A stretch of 64,000 bases of DNA from Paraburkholderia polaris. Its GTDB lineage: Bacteria; Pseudomonadota; Gammaproteobacteria; Burkholderiales; Burkholderiaceae. The stretch spans positions 1 through 64,000 of the forward strand of contig NZ_JABBGJ010000034.1 of assembly GCF_012927345.1 (NCBI RefSeq), written 5' to 3'. Under the pieces are notes generated by a model. The model was not told the origin of the DNA. It was given only the letters and a program-made list of their open reading frames with translations, and searched no databases. Shown piece by piece: positions 37,490 to 45,793 of this stretch. The position numbers and the translations under genes were made by a program. The first letter of the stretch is position 1, and each line of letters starts with the position of its first letter.

Positions 37490-38517
37490 GCCATATGGAA
37501 GCCCCAGTCGATACGCGCGCCCTTATCGAGCTCCGCGGCGTCAGCCACCGCTTCGGCGAGCGTCGCGAAAACGCTGCGGCACGCTGGCTGCGCGAACGCA
37601 ATCTGCTCGCGGCGCACGCGGTCACGCACGCCGTCGAGGGTGTCGATCTCAAGATCATGCCGGGTGAAGTGGTCGGACTGGTCGGCGAATCGGGCTGCGG
37701 AAAATCCACGCTCGGCCGCATCGTCGCCGGCCTCATCGCGCCGACCGAAGGCGACGTGCTGGTGGGTGACCGGCGGCGCGCGGCCATGTCGGCCGACGAA
37801 GCGCGCGCCGCCCGGCTGGCGATCCAGATGATCTTTCAGGATCCGCATTCGAGCCTGAATCCGAGACGGCGTATCCGCGACATCGTCGGCGAAGCACCGC
37901 TCGTGCATCGCATGGTCGAACGCGCCGATCTCGACGGGTATGTCGCCGCGCAATTGCAGCGCGCGGGCCTCGATCCGGCGCTTGCCGATCGCTATCCGCA
38001 CGAGTTCAGCGGTGGCCAGCGGCAGCGCATCGGTATTGCGAGAGCGCTCGCGGTCAATCCGTCGATGCTCGTCTGCGATGAAGCCGTGGCGGCGCTCGAT
38101 GTCTCGATACAGGCGCAGATCCTGAATCTGTTCATGGACCTGCGCGAGCAGCTCAACCTCACCTACCTGTTCATCAGCCACGATCTGGGTGTGGTCGAAC
38201 AGGTGTCGGACCGCGTGGTGATCATGTATCTCGGGCGCGTGGTGGAAAGCGCGCCGGTCGAGGAGATATTCCGGCATCCGAATCATCCTTATACGCAGAC
38301 CCTGTTGGCCGAAATCCCGCGGCTCGACTCGCGCAAGAAGCACTTCACCGCCATGCGCGGTGAGATGCCGAGCCCGCTCGCGCCGCCGTCGGGTTGTCAT
38401 TTTCATCCTCGCTGTCCACACGCCATGCCTCGCTGCGCGACCGAAGCGCCCACCTTGCGTGGCATTGACATCGAGCACGTCAGCGCGTGCCACCTGAACG
38501 ACGTCAACCAGGCATAG
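37486..38517 (+). CDS. Oligopeptide-type ABC ATPase (DppF-like)
   Basis: 343 residues, ATGA overlap with the DppD-like gene. Walker A GESGCGKST, signature FSGGQRQRIGIARALA, Walker B MLVCDEAVAALD (DEAV where most have DEPV/DEPT), and SHDLGVVEQ. C-terminal Cys cluster GCHFHPRCPHAMPRC. Forms the heterodimeric engine with the preceding gene. Confidence 0.94.
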   Translation: MSHMEAPVDTRALIELRGVSHRFGERRENAAARWLRERNLLAAHAVTHAVEGVDLKIMPGEVVGLVGESGCGKSTLGRIVAGLIAPTEGDVLVGDRRRAAMSADEARAARLAIQMIFQDPHSSLNPRRRIRDIVGEAPLVHRMVERADLDGYVAAQLQRAGLDPALADRYPHEFSGGQRQRIGIARALAVNPSMLVCDEAVAALDVSIQAQILNLFMDLREQLNLTYLFISHDLGVVEQVSDRVVIMYLGRVVESAPVEEIFRHPNHPYTQTLLAEIPRLDSRKKHFTAMRGEMPSPLAPPSGCHFHPRCPHAMPRCATEAPTLRGIDIEHVSACHLNDVNQA

Positions 38518-38551
38518 ATCCGCAAAACTTTCAATCAATAGGAATTGCATC

Positions 38552-40132
38552 GTGAAACGCCCGTTCCTCTCCATGCTGACCGTCACGCTCGCCAGCGCGG
38601 CGCTGTTCAGTTCCGGCACTTCGTCGGCGCAGACGCTCAACATCGCGTTCGCCGATCCACTGTCGTCGCTCGATCCGCAACTGAACAACTACGCGGGGGA
38701 CCGCTCCGTCGATCTGCACTTCTGGGATCTGCTGGTCGAGAATCACGACAACACGCTCGCGCCCGGTCTCGCGACCAGCTGGAAGGCTATCGGTAACGAC
38801 ACGTGGGAATTCAAGCTGCGCCGCGACGTCAAGTGGCAGGACGGCACGCCGTTCACCGCCAACGACGTGATCTATTCGTATCAGCGCGCGCGCAACGTGC
38901 CAGGCACAATCGCCACCTTTGCCGGCTATTTGCGCACCATCGCTTCCGTGAGCGCGCCCGATCCGTACACGCTGATCATCAAGACGAACACCCCGACGCC
39001 GGATCTGCCGCTCAACCTGACTTCCGTGCACATCGTGAGCAAACACATGGGCGAGAAGTCATCGTCGGAGGACTACAACGCCGGCCGCGCGATGGTCGGC
39101 TCGGGGCCCTATAAATTCGTTTCATACACACCGGGCGATCGCGTGGTGATGGCGCGCAACGACGCCTACTGGGGCGCGAAGCCGATCTGGGAGAAAGTGA
39201 ACTATCGCTACGTGAGCAACGCGGCGGCGCGCACCGCGGATTTGCTGTCGGGCGACGTCGACGTGATCGATAAGGTCTCCGTGTCCGACCTGCCGCGCCT
39301 GAAACAGTCACCGCAGGTGTCGGTGTTCGCGTATCCCGGCTTGCGTGTACTGTTGCTTCAGCCGAGTTTCCGCACGGGCCCGAACCCCTATATCACCGAC
39401 AACGCCGGCAAGCCCTTGCCGAACAATCCGCTTCTTGATGTGCGCGTGCGCCGCGCCTTGTCGCTGGCGATCAACCGCCCCGCCATCACCGACCGCATCC
39501 TGCAAGGCGCGGCGACCGTCGCCAATCAGTGGATGCCGGCGAAGACGTTCGGCTATAACCCGGACGTGAAGAACATTCCGAACGATCCGGCCCAGGCGAA
39601 GAAGCTGCTGGCCGAAGCAGGCTTTCCGGACGGCTTCCAGCTGACGCTCAGCGTGCCGAACGACCGTTATCCGCAGGCGCCTGAAACAGCCCAGGCGGTC
39701 GCGCAATTCTGGACCCGTATCGGCGTGAAGACGAAAGTCGAGGTGATGCCCTGGGCCACCTATGCGAGCCGCGCGAACAAGAACGAGTTTGCGGTCAGCA
39801 TGATCGCGTGGGGCAACGGCACCGGCGAAGCGAGCTATGCGCTCGTCAACGTGCTCTGCACGGTCGATGCGAAGAAAGGCATCGGCTCGTCGAACTGGGG
39901 GCGCTATAGCAACCCGGCCGTCGATCACGCACTCGACGCGGCGACCGCGGAGTTCGACCCCGCAAAGCGTGAGGCGATCCTGCGGCAGTCAGTGAAGGTG
40001 GTGAGCGACGACGTGGGTGTGATCCCGCTCTATCACTACGAGAACGTCTGGGCCGCGAAGAAAGGCCTGAAAGTGGTGCCGGCGGTCAGCGACCGGACCA
40101 CGGCCATGATGGTCACGCGCAACGGCAGCTGA
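38552..40132 (+). CDS. ABC transporter solute-binding protein, family 5 (DppA-like)
   Basis: 526 residues, GTG start at 38552 with an AGGA upstream. Signal peptide to about residue 27 (SSAQT). SBP_bac_5 signatures: DPLSSLDPQLNNYAGD, WEFKLRRDVKWQDGTPFTANDV, and VRRALSLAINRPAI. Periplasmic receptor of the importer. Placing the receptor gene after the ATPases is less common. The DppABCDF class also carries opines, nickel complexes and sugars, so a peptide substrate is not implied. Confidence 0.93.
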   Translation: MKRPFLSMLTVTLASAALFSSGTSSAQTLNIAFADPLSSLDPQLNNYAGDRSVDLHFWDLLVENHDNTLAPGLATSWKAIGNDTWEFKLRRDVKWQDGTPFTANDVIYSYQRARNVPGTIATFAGYLRTIASVSAPDPYTLIIKTNTPTPDLPLNLTSVHIVSKHMGEKSSSEDYNAGRAMVGSGPYKFVSYTPGDRVVMARNDAYWGAKPIWEKVNYRYVSNAAARTADLLSGDVDVIDKVSVSDLPRLKQSPQVSVFAYPGLRVLLLQPSFRTGPNPYITDNAGKPLPNNPLLDVRVRRALSLAINRPAITDRILQGAATVANQWMPAKTFGYNPDVKNIPNDPAQAKKLLAEAGFPDGFQLTLSVPNDRYPQAPETAQAVAQFWTRIGVKTKVEVMPWATYASRANKNEFAVSMIAWGNGTGEASYALVNVLCTVDAKKGIGSSNWGRYSNPAVDHALDAATAEFDPAKREAILRQSVKVVSDDVGVIPLYHYENVWAAKKGLKVVPAVSDRTTAMMVTRNGS

Positions 40133-40139
40133 GGCACGC

Positions 40140-41474
40140 ATGATCGACATCACAGCTACACCCGGCGATGCGCTGATCGACGTTGCCCGCCGCATCACGG
40201 TCACCGGTGCGCAAGCGGGTGCGTCGTTGACCATTCGTACCCGGACCGTGCGCGGCACGGGTACAGCCTGGAGCAGCCAGGCGGTGTTTCGCGCAGACGG
40301 TCACGGCGTCGTCGATCTTGATCGCGACACACCACTCGCAGGCGACTACGAGGGCCTGGCGCCGATGGGGCTCATCTGGTCGCAAGCGCCCACGGAAGCG
40401 GGAAAACGCGAAGTGTTTCCGGCCGATGTCTCGACCCCGCTGACGACCCGCATCGAGGTGATCGACGACGCCGGACAGGTGCTGGCCGCGACGGAAATCA
40501 CCCAGCGCCTGATGGCGCCCGGTGTGCAGCGGCGCGACGTGCGCGTGGACGGTTGCGTCGGCACACTGTTTCTGCCTGCCACGCCGGGACCGCATCCTGT
40601 CGTGCTCGTGCTCAACGGATCGGGCGGCGGCATCAACGAACCGCGCGGGGCGCTTTATGCATCGCATGGATATGCCGCCCTCGCGCTCGGCTATTTCAAA
40701 ACGCCGGGGCTCTCCGATTACATCTCCAACACACCGCTTGAATACTTCCGCCGCGCGCTCGACTGGATCGCACGCGAGTTGCAGCCGGCGCACGGTTTCA
40801 TTGCGGTGAGCGGGCAATCGCGCGGCGGCGAACTGGCGCTGCTGCTCGGCGCGACCTATCCGGACCGGATCAAGGCGGTGATCGGCTACGTGCCTGGCGC
40901 GGTCGTTCACAGCGCCCAAAATGCTGCCGATCCCGCGACGGGCCGCGAAGGCCCGGCCTGGCTGCTCGATGGAAACCCGCTGCCGCATCTGTGGGAGAAC
41001 AACCGCACGGCGAGCTGGCAGCCCTTCGACGAGGGGCCGCCGCCGCATCGCCATGAACGCGCGATTCGAACCGCGTTGCTCGATCAGGATGCGGTGGAAC
41101 GGGCGCGGATCCACGTCGAAAACATAGCCGGTCCGGTGCTGCTGCTCTCCGCCACCGACGACGGTTCGTGGCCCTCCTCCGACTATTCGCGCATGGTGGT
41201 CGAACGTCTCGAGCGGTACAAGCATACTTATCCGGTCCGTCACCTCGACTTCGACCGCGCCGGCCACGCAATCGTTTTTCCTTACGTGCCGACCACCCAG
41301 CTCGTCTATGCCCACCCCGTTTCGGGACGCATCAGCACGGGCGGCGGCGAACCCGCAGCGAACGCACGCGCGGACGAAGCATCGTGGCGCGAAGTGCTGG
41401 CCTTTCTCGACGCCGCACGCCACTCCCGCGCAACGAACTACGCGAACGACTCTTTGCGACAGGAGCAACCATGA
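40140..41474 (+). CDS. Acyl-CoA thioesterase / BAAT-like alpha/beta hydrolase
   Basis: 444 residues, 7 bp after the binding-protein gene. Residues ~1-125 form a beta-rich domain like the N-terminal domain of acyl-CoA thioesterases and bile-acid-CoA:amino-acid acyltransferases (PLAGDYEGLAPMGLIWSQ). Residues ~135-435 are an alpha/beta hydrolase with oxyanion region LNGSGGGINEPRG, nucleophile elbow SGQSRGGE (Ser), an Asp in SATDDGSWPS and a His in DRAGHAIVFPY. It probably cleaves an ester, amide or thioester in the imported compound (inference). Confidence 0.82.
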   Translation: MIDITATPGDALIDVARRITVTGAQAGASLTIRTRTVRGTGTAWSSQAVFRADGHGVVDLDRDTPLAGDYEGLAPMGLIWSQAPTEAGKREVFPADVSTPLTTRIEVIDDAGQVLAATEITQRLMAPGVQRRDVRVDGCVGTLFLPATPGPHPVVLVLNGSGGGINEPRGALYASHGYAALALGYFKTPGLSDYISNTPLEYFRRALDWIARELQPAHGFIAVSGQSRGGELALLLGATYPDRIKAVIGYVPGAVVHSAQNAADPATGREGPAWLLDGNPLPHLWENNRTASWQPFDEGPPPHRHERAIRTALLDQDAVERARIHVENIAGPVLLLSATDDGSWPSSDYSRMVVERLERYKHTYPVRHLDFDRAGHAIVFPYVPTTQLVYAHPVSGRISTGGGEPAANARADEASWREVLAFLDAARHSRATNYANDSLRQEQP

Positions 41475-42004
41475 CAGATACCTACGATCTCAGCACCGAT
41501 GTCGTCGACCGGATTGCGGATCTCGCAGCCGGCTCAACGACATACGCCACACGGCACAAACGCGCCAAGGTTGCCGCGGCGACGCAGCGCAGCTACGACG
41601 TTTTGTTCGATCCTTCGCTGCCGGACTTGTCGCTGACCGACCGCCTGTGCGTCGCACTGTACGCTTGCGCGTTGTCGAAGGCGCCCGCGCTGGCTGCGCA
41701 CTACGCTCAGCGGCTCGCTTCGATCAGCCTCGACGGTACGGTGATCGACGCGATCACGCAAGGCTCGCTCGACGAGATCGAACTCCGGCAGCCTCGCCTG
41801 CGCGCCATGCTGAACTTCACGCGCACGCTGATCGAAGCACCTATCGAGGGTGATAAAGCCGCGCTCGAACGCCTTAGCAATGCCGGCATCGCTACGCCGG
41901 CCGTGGTCGCGCTCGCACAATTGATCGCGTTTCTTTCGTACCAGATTCGCCTGACGGCCGGTTTGCACGCGCTGCAGGCTCTGAATGAAACGGAGGCCGC
42001 ATGA
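41471..42004 (+). CDS. CMD-fold protein without catalytic cysteines
   Basis: 177 residues, start overlapping the previous stop. All-helical and similar in look to the carboxymuconolactone-decarboxylase superfamily (I recall the 'Avi_7170' family found beside peptide-type transporters). The CxxC of AhpD is absent, so it is likely a structural partner of the next gene rather than an enzyme by itself. Confidence 0.72.
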   Translation: MTDTYDLSTDVVDRIADLAAGSTTYATRHKRAKVAAATQRSYDVLFDPSLPDLSLTDRLCVALYACALSKAPALAAHYAQRLASISLDGTVIDAITQGSLDEIELRQPRLRAMLNFTRTLIEAPIEGDKAALERLSNAGIATPAVVALAQLIAFLSYQIRLTAGLHALQALNETEAA

Positions 42005-42579
42005 GCCGCCTGATCGAAGCCCAGGGTTTCACGAATCGCGTGCTGGAATGGGACGCATGGCTGGATATCGTGTCACTCGACGATGCCTCCGCCGAGCAGA
42101 TTGCGGTGCTTGAAGAGAGTCATCCGAAAGCCAAGGAATCGGACTACTACCTGTTCCTCGTGCATCAGCCGGAGATTCTGCGGCAGCGTTCGGCTGCGTT
42201 CAACGCGATCATGTACGCACCGGGCGGCTTGCCGCGCGCGGAACGGGAACTGGCATCGACGGTCGTCTCGCGAGTCAACGGCTGCGTGTATTGTGCGTCC
42301 GTGCATGCTCAGCGCTTCGAGCAACTCGCGAAACGCGACGACGTGATCGAGCAGGTTTTCAACGATCCGGCTACGGCGGGATCGTCGCCACGCGAAAAAG
42401 CGATCGTGCTGACATCGATCGATCTGACGCTGACCCCGGGCCGGGTCGACCCGGCGCAACTACGGGTGCTGCGCGAAGTCGGCCTTAACGACGACGAGAT
42501 CCTCGACCTGATACATTCCATCGCCATCTTCGCCTGGGCCAATCGCCTGATGCTCAATCTCGGCGAACCCGTTGGATGA
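42001..42579 (+). CDS. Alkylhydroperoxidase-like (AhpD-type CMD) protein
   Basis: 192 residues, 4-bp overlap with the preceding gene. It carries the complete AhpD motif E-x11-C-x2-C-x3-H (Glu of RELASTVV, then GCVYCASVH), so a peroxidase or other thiol redox role is plausible. I recall the 'Avi_7169' family, which pairs with the protein encoded just before. Last gene of the nine-gene operon. It may detoxify peroxide made by the flavin oxidoreductase (inference). Confidence 0.85.
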   Translation: MSRLIEAQGFTNRVLEWDAWLDIVSLDDASAEQIAVLEESHPKAKESDYYLFLVHQPEILRQRSAAFNAIMYAPGGLPRAERELASTVVSRVNGCVYCASVHAQRFEQLAKRDDVIEQVFNDPATAGSSPREKAIVLTSIDLTLTPGRVDPAQLRVLREVGLNDDEILDLIHSIAIFAWANRLMLNLGEPVG

Positions 42580-42586
42580 GAAAGGA

Positions 42587-42680
42587 AGTGCGTGTAACCC
42601 ATCCAGTGCTTGAACGCGCCAAAGACGTGTTCAACGGTCCGTCTGCGTAATCGGATCATCATCCGGCCGCCACCGTGTTC
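42587..42680 (-). pseudogene. Transposase C-terminal remnant
   Basis: On the - strand about 25 codons read RRRTVEHVFGAFKHWMG followed by THFLS, the conserved C-terminal block of IS1182/IS5-type DDE transposases. Neither ends nor inverted repeats are present. It marks the junction between the importer operon and the accessory muramidase patch. Confidence 0.7.
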
Positions 42681-42780
42681 CGCCCGGCACAGACGTCGAC
42701 GACGGCCGATAAGGGATTTACGCAGTTTGGGCGGGCCGTATGCGAACTCAATTCAAGTCGCTGTCCCAACCTTGCACGGA

Positions 42781-43764
42781 TTACGGCGGCAGCCGCGAGC
42801 CCCGGCGGCGGCTACTGATCGAAGCAAACGCGTTAGCCAGGTTCGAGTCGTAGCGATTCACGGCATAGGTTGGTCCGTTGTAACCGTTTGCGAAGGCGGC
42901 CCAATGATGGGTCCGAATCTGGGAAAACAGGTGGGTTGCCTTGCAGTATCCGAGGAACGCTCGCAAGTGCTGGGCCTCGGAGACGAACATGTCTGCGACG
43001 AAGGCTCCAACAGTTGGCCATCCAACCATCCGGGAGTTCGACCCCAAGACCTGGAACATCCCCCAGGAAGTCGATTGCCATGCCTCCGATATTCGCCGTC
43101 CGCCTTTACTGTCGCGCAGAATCATCGCCCCAAACACAAGGCTCCACTCATTCGGCTGTCCCCCGTGATGATACCGCTCACCCGACGCCAAGTCTGGCTG
43201 TGACAGATGAGGGTGAGTTTTCCGGTACGCTTTGCCCGTGTGTCGGTCGAACAGATGGAGTTCGTATCTGATGACAGGTCTGCTGTCAGCTGCGAAGCCT
43301 GACCGTCCGCCCGACTCCACCTGCGCCACCGCCATGATCGCGGCCACTTCTACGTTGTTCTGCTTGGCCGCCAGTACAAAGTCGTGCTCGCCCAACCGTG
43401 CCGGGGCGGCACTGGTAGCGGGCAAGGTCCCGGTTAGATCATGTTCAAACGTGAGCGGCTTTGGTTTCCCGATGAAGCTCTTCGCGTCGTTGGTCTGGCC
43501 CGTCGTCCCAAGATCACCCGGTGCCGTCTGGGGTATTTTGCGGGTGGTGACGACATCATGCGCATACTCAATCCGAGGCATGTCTACCTGCCCTGTGAAG
43601 GCCTGCCGCTGCGCCCACATGTCAGCGAGGTCGAGCGGATCCAGCGCGGCCTGTGCGCGAAGCATCTCGTCCATGTTGAGCCCATTCAGATTGAGATAGG
43701 CGTCACGCCAGCTTTGCGTAAGAACCGCCCGAATGAAGTTTTCGCAGGTGGGACTCATGTGCAA
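42781..43764 (-). CDS. N-acetylmuramidase-domain protein, candidate antibacterial effector
   Basis: 327 residues (start at 43764, or Met3 at 43758). Residues ~130-320 follow the N-acetylmuramidase family (PF11860-like): AVAQVESGGRSGF with the probable catalytic Glu, RPVIRYELHLFDRHTG, SWGMFQVLGSN, VSEAQHLRAF and HHWAAFANGYNGP. The N-terminal ~125 residues are of unknown type and no signal peptide is seen, as expected for a peptidoglycan-cutting protein delivered by another system (for example type VI secretion) or a phage-type endolysin. It lies 6 bp after a secreted small protein, the likely immunity partner. Confidence 0.85.
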   Translation of the reverse strand: MHMSPTCENFIRAVLTQSWRDAYLNLNGLNMDEMLRAQAALDPLDLADMWAQRQAFTGQVDMPRIEYAHDVVTTRKIPQTAPGDLGTTGQTNDAKSFIGKPKPLTFEHDLTGTLPATSAAPARLGEHDFVLAAKQNNVEVAAIMAVAQVESGGRSGFAADSRPVIRYELHLFDRHTGKAYRKTHPHLSQPDLASGERYHHGGQPNEWSLVFGAMILRDSKGGRRISEAWQSTSWGMFQVLGSNSRMVGWPTVGAFVADMFVSEAQHLRAFLGYCKATHLFSQIRTHHWAAFANGYNGPTYAVNRYDSNLANAFASISSRRRGSRLPP

Positions 43765-43770
43765 CCTCGT

Positions 43771-44436
43771 CTACTGTGAGCATCCGCTTATGTTCAATCC
43801 GCTTTCTTTGTCGCAAGGAAGAACATTCGCCAGCGCCGCCAGGCGGGAGGTGGGTGCGCCGCGACAAACGAGCGTCGTAGTTGAACCGTCATCGGCTGTT
43901 GTGACTTGTACACCGGCTTCGCGTTTTGAAGGTTTTGACTCAGAGTCGACATGATCAAAGATCGAATACCGGTATTTGTCGATCGTGAAGCTGATTTCTG
44001 AAAGGTCCACGAGCGCTCGAAAGTAGTGAGCGTAGAAAAACGCGCGTCGCGTGTCCTCGCGTGCCTTGGGATATTCCAGATCGATATGACCGGGCCTGCC
44101 GAACCTGTACTGCAGGTATCCCTCGTTGCGGCTGAGTCCTTTCGTGCCACAAAGAGAAACAACCTTTTCGCCGTTCTTGACCGCGCAATTGAAGTACACA
44201 GTTTCGTCCGCCGAGCAAAGCGACGTCCGTGCAATGGCGCGACTGTTGTCCGGCAACTGTACCCTTCGAACGGAGAAGCCAGAGCGCGCGTCCGCAGTCC
44301 ACTGCACCGGCGTAAAAAAATCCCCGACGACGGAATTGCGGTGGGTATTTTGCAGCGATTCGTCACTATCCGGTCGCTCGGCGATAGCAGCCGTGTAAGT
44401 AAATGAAAAAACAACAGCGAGCAGGCCGGCAGTCAT
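43771..44436 (-). CDS. Secreted hypothetical protein, candidate immunity protein of the muramidase
   Basis: 221 residues from ATG at 44436, where a signal peptide begins (MTAGLLAVVFSFTYTAAIA). The frame is open to 44772 but the extra part is basic and unlike a protein N terminus. The mature part has six or more Cys (e.g. SLCSADETVYFNCAV, VSLCGT), so it should be disulfide-bonded in the periplasm. It ends 6 bp before the muramidase gene on the same strand. Periplasmic location and pairing match known muramidase immunity proteins, but no family is recognised. Confidence 0.7.
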   Translation of the reverse strand: MTAGLLAVVFSFTYTAAIAERPDSDESLQNTHRNSVVGDFFTPVQWTADARSGFSVRRVQLPDNSRAIARTSLCSADETVYFNCAVKNGEKVVSLCGTKGLSRNEGYLQYRFGRPGHIDLEYPKAREDTRRAFFYAHYFRALVDLSEISFTIDKYRYSIFDHVDSESKPSKREAGVQVTTADDGSTTTLVCRGAPTSRLAALANVLPCDKESGLNISGCSQ

Positions 44437-44913
44437 CCTCTTCAATGCGATCTCCTGAGCTTCTATCGTATGGCGGGGACCCAGCCATAAAAACGACACC
44501 GATGATCGAGATCTAGCGATTGGATTTTTCACACGCTTGTGCAACCACCCCCGTAGCACGAGAATTCGCTTGCGGGATGTCCGATTCCTCCGACTCGTGA
44601 TCGTGTCGTGCGGTGGCGACCACGAGAGCATGGGGTTGATCCTCGCTCGAAAGACGGTCTCGCGGACGCGCCCGTACCTATATAAGACGAACGGTGACGC
44701 GTGATTTTCAACACGCGCTGTTGGCGCAGCAAGCTGACCGGAGGAAAGGCGGCGGAATCGCCGCGCCCACACCGAGCTTGCCCAAAATCCGCACGCTTAC
44801 TGATCAATTCCGCGTCATCCGCGCTTTTGTGCCATCAACAACTAAACGTGACAGAGCCGTGAATAGTAGTAGCATGACGCATGGCAGTCTTATCCCCGAC
44901 GGAGGCATCCGGA
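44437..44913. other. Intergenic region with no recognisable gene
   Basis: About 475 bp between divergent genes. Short frames exist on both strands but none resembles a known protein. It probably holds the promoter of the secreted-protein/muramidase pair. Confidence 0.35.
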
Positions 44914-45720
44914 ATGGCACGTGAGATCACCGGCGCTGTTCATGGTGGACATGCAGCGCCCTTCACCCACGCAATCCCCTTCGATCTCAACGCTGCGCCG
45001 GTCCATGCCCGCGGCCGGACGGACGCCATGGCGGAGATCATCGTGCATGCGGCGTTTCTGAAGCGGGCGGATATTGTGCCTTTTGACACGAAACCGCTGT
45101 CGTCAGCGGGGGCGCGTTTTCAGGACTTTCGTGGCGGTCCGCGCCACTACGTGATGGCGCATCGCGCGCCTCTGACTCTGCGCGTGGGAGGACACAATCT
45201 AGCGGACTTCGCATGGCGCCAGGCACGCCTGAGGGAAATGCTGATCGCGCCGCAAGCCCATCAACTGGACGAGCGGCAGCTTTTAAGTTACACCGCGCCA
45301 TCGCCGCGATTGCTGCACTTGGTGCAGCAAAGATTGCCGCAGTGTGTTCGGGTCAGTGCAATGTTTCCGGAACAGCAGAGCAGTCCTGATATACGACACA
45401 CCGACTTCCTAAAACGTGCAGACGCACCGGATCAACCCTCCGACGCTCCAGTTAACACTGGTGTCACCAGCCGATCGACCGGTTACTCCGCTCGGCTGCT
45501 TCGGCCCATCAAACTATTGACGGTGCCTGCCTCAGGTGTTGGGCCGACGCTTAGCCGCGATGAAGTGCGATCAGATCGGCTGGGTCTTCGAGACCGATCG
45601 ACAGACGCAGATGACCATACTCCCGGAACACGTCCGGATAGCACTCCGATCCGCCCCGTCCCGCCTTGCCGACGTGCACGATCAGAGACTCGTCGTGGTC
45701 AAGCGATACCGCCGAGGTAA
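44914..45720 (+). CDS. Hypothetical protein, unrecognised
   Basis: 268 codons from ATG 44914, chosen because GGAGG lies eight bases upstream (44901-44905). An upstream in-frame ATG exists at 44881. Codon use over the first ~150 codons is GC-rich at third positions, as in real genes. His/Ala-rich N terminus (AVHGGHAAPFTHAIPFDLNA). The last ~60 codons run antisense through a PLP-enzyme remnant and are probably not original, so the gene may be 3'-truncated. Function unknown. Confidence 0.4.
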   Translation: MAREITGAVHGGHAAPFTHAIPFDLNAAPVHARGRTDAMAEIIVHAAFLKRADIVPFDTKPLSSAGARFQDFRGGPRHYVMAHRAPLTLRVGGHNLADFAWRQARLREMLIAPQAHQLDERQLLSYTAPSPRLLHLVQQRLPQCVRVSAMFPEQQSSPDIRHTDFLKRADAPDQPSDAPVNTGVTSRSTGYSARLLRPIKLLTVPASGVGPTLSRDEVRSDRLGLRDRSTDADDHTPGTRPDSTPIRPVPPCRRARSETRRGQAIPPR

Positions 45721-45793
45721 TGAGACGCAGGTTAGCCACGAAGCGATTTTCCAACTTAGCAAGCTGAATCGCAAACGCAGCGTTCGTCGAACC
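45551..45793 (-). pseudogene. C-terminal remnant of a Cys/Met-metabolism PLP enzyme
   Basis: The - strand encodes the end of a cystathionine gamma-lyase/methionine gamma-lyase type protein: NAAFAIQLAKLENRF, ITSAVSLDHDESL and GHLRLSIGLEDPADLIA. No start and none of the PLP-binding Lys region remain. It is in the same frame as the LysR gene upstream and begins directly after that gene's TGA. Confidence 0.8.

Noticed and set aside
40113..41468. 451-codon - strand ORF
   Set aside because: Mirror of the BAAT-like hydrolase gene; no recognisable motif.
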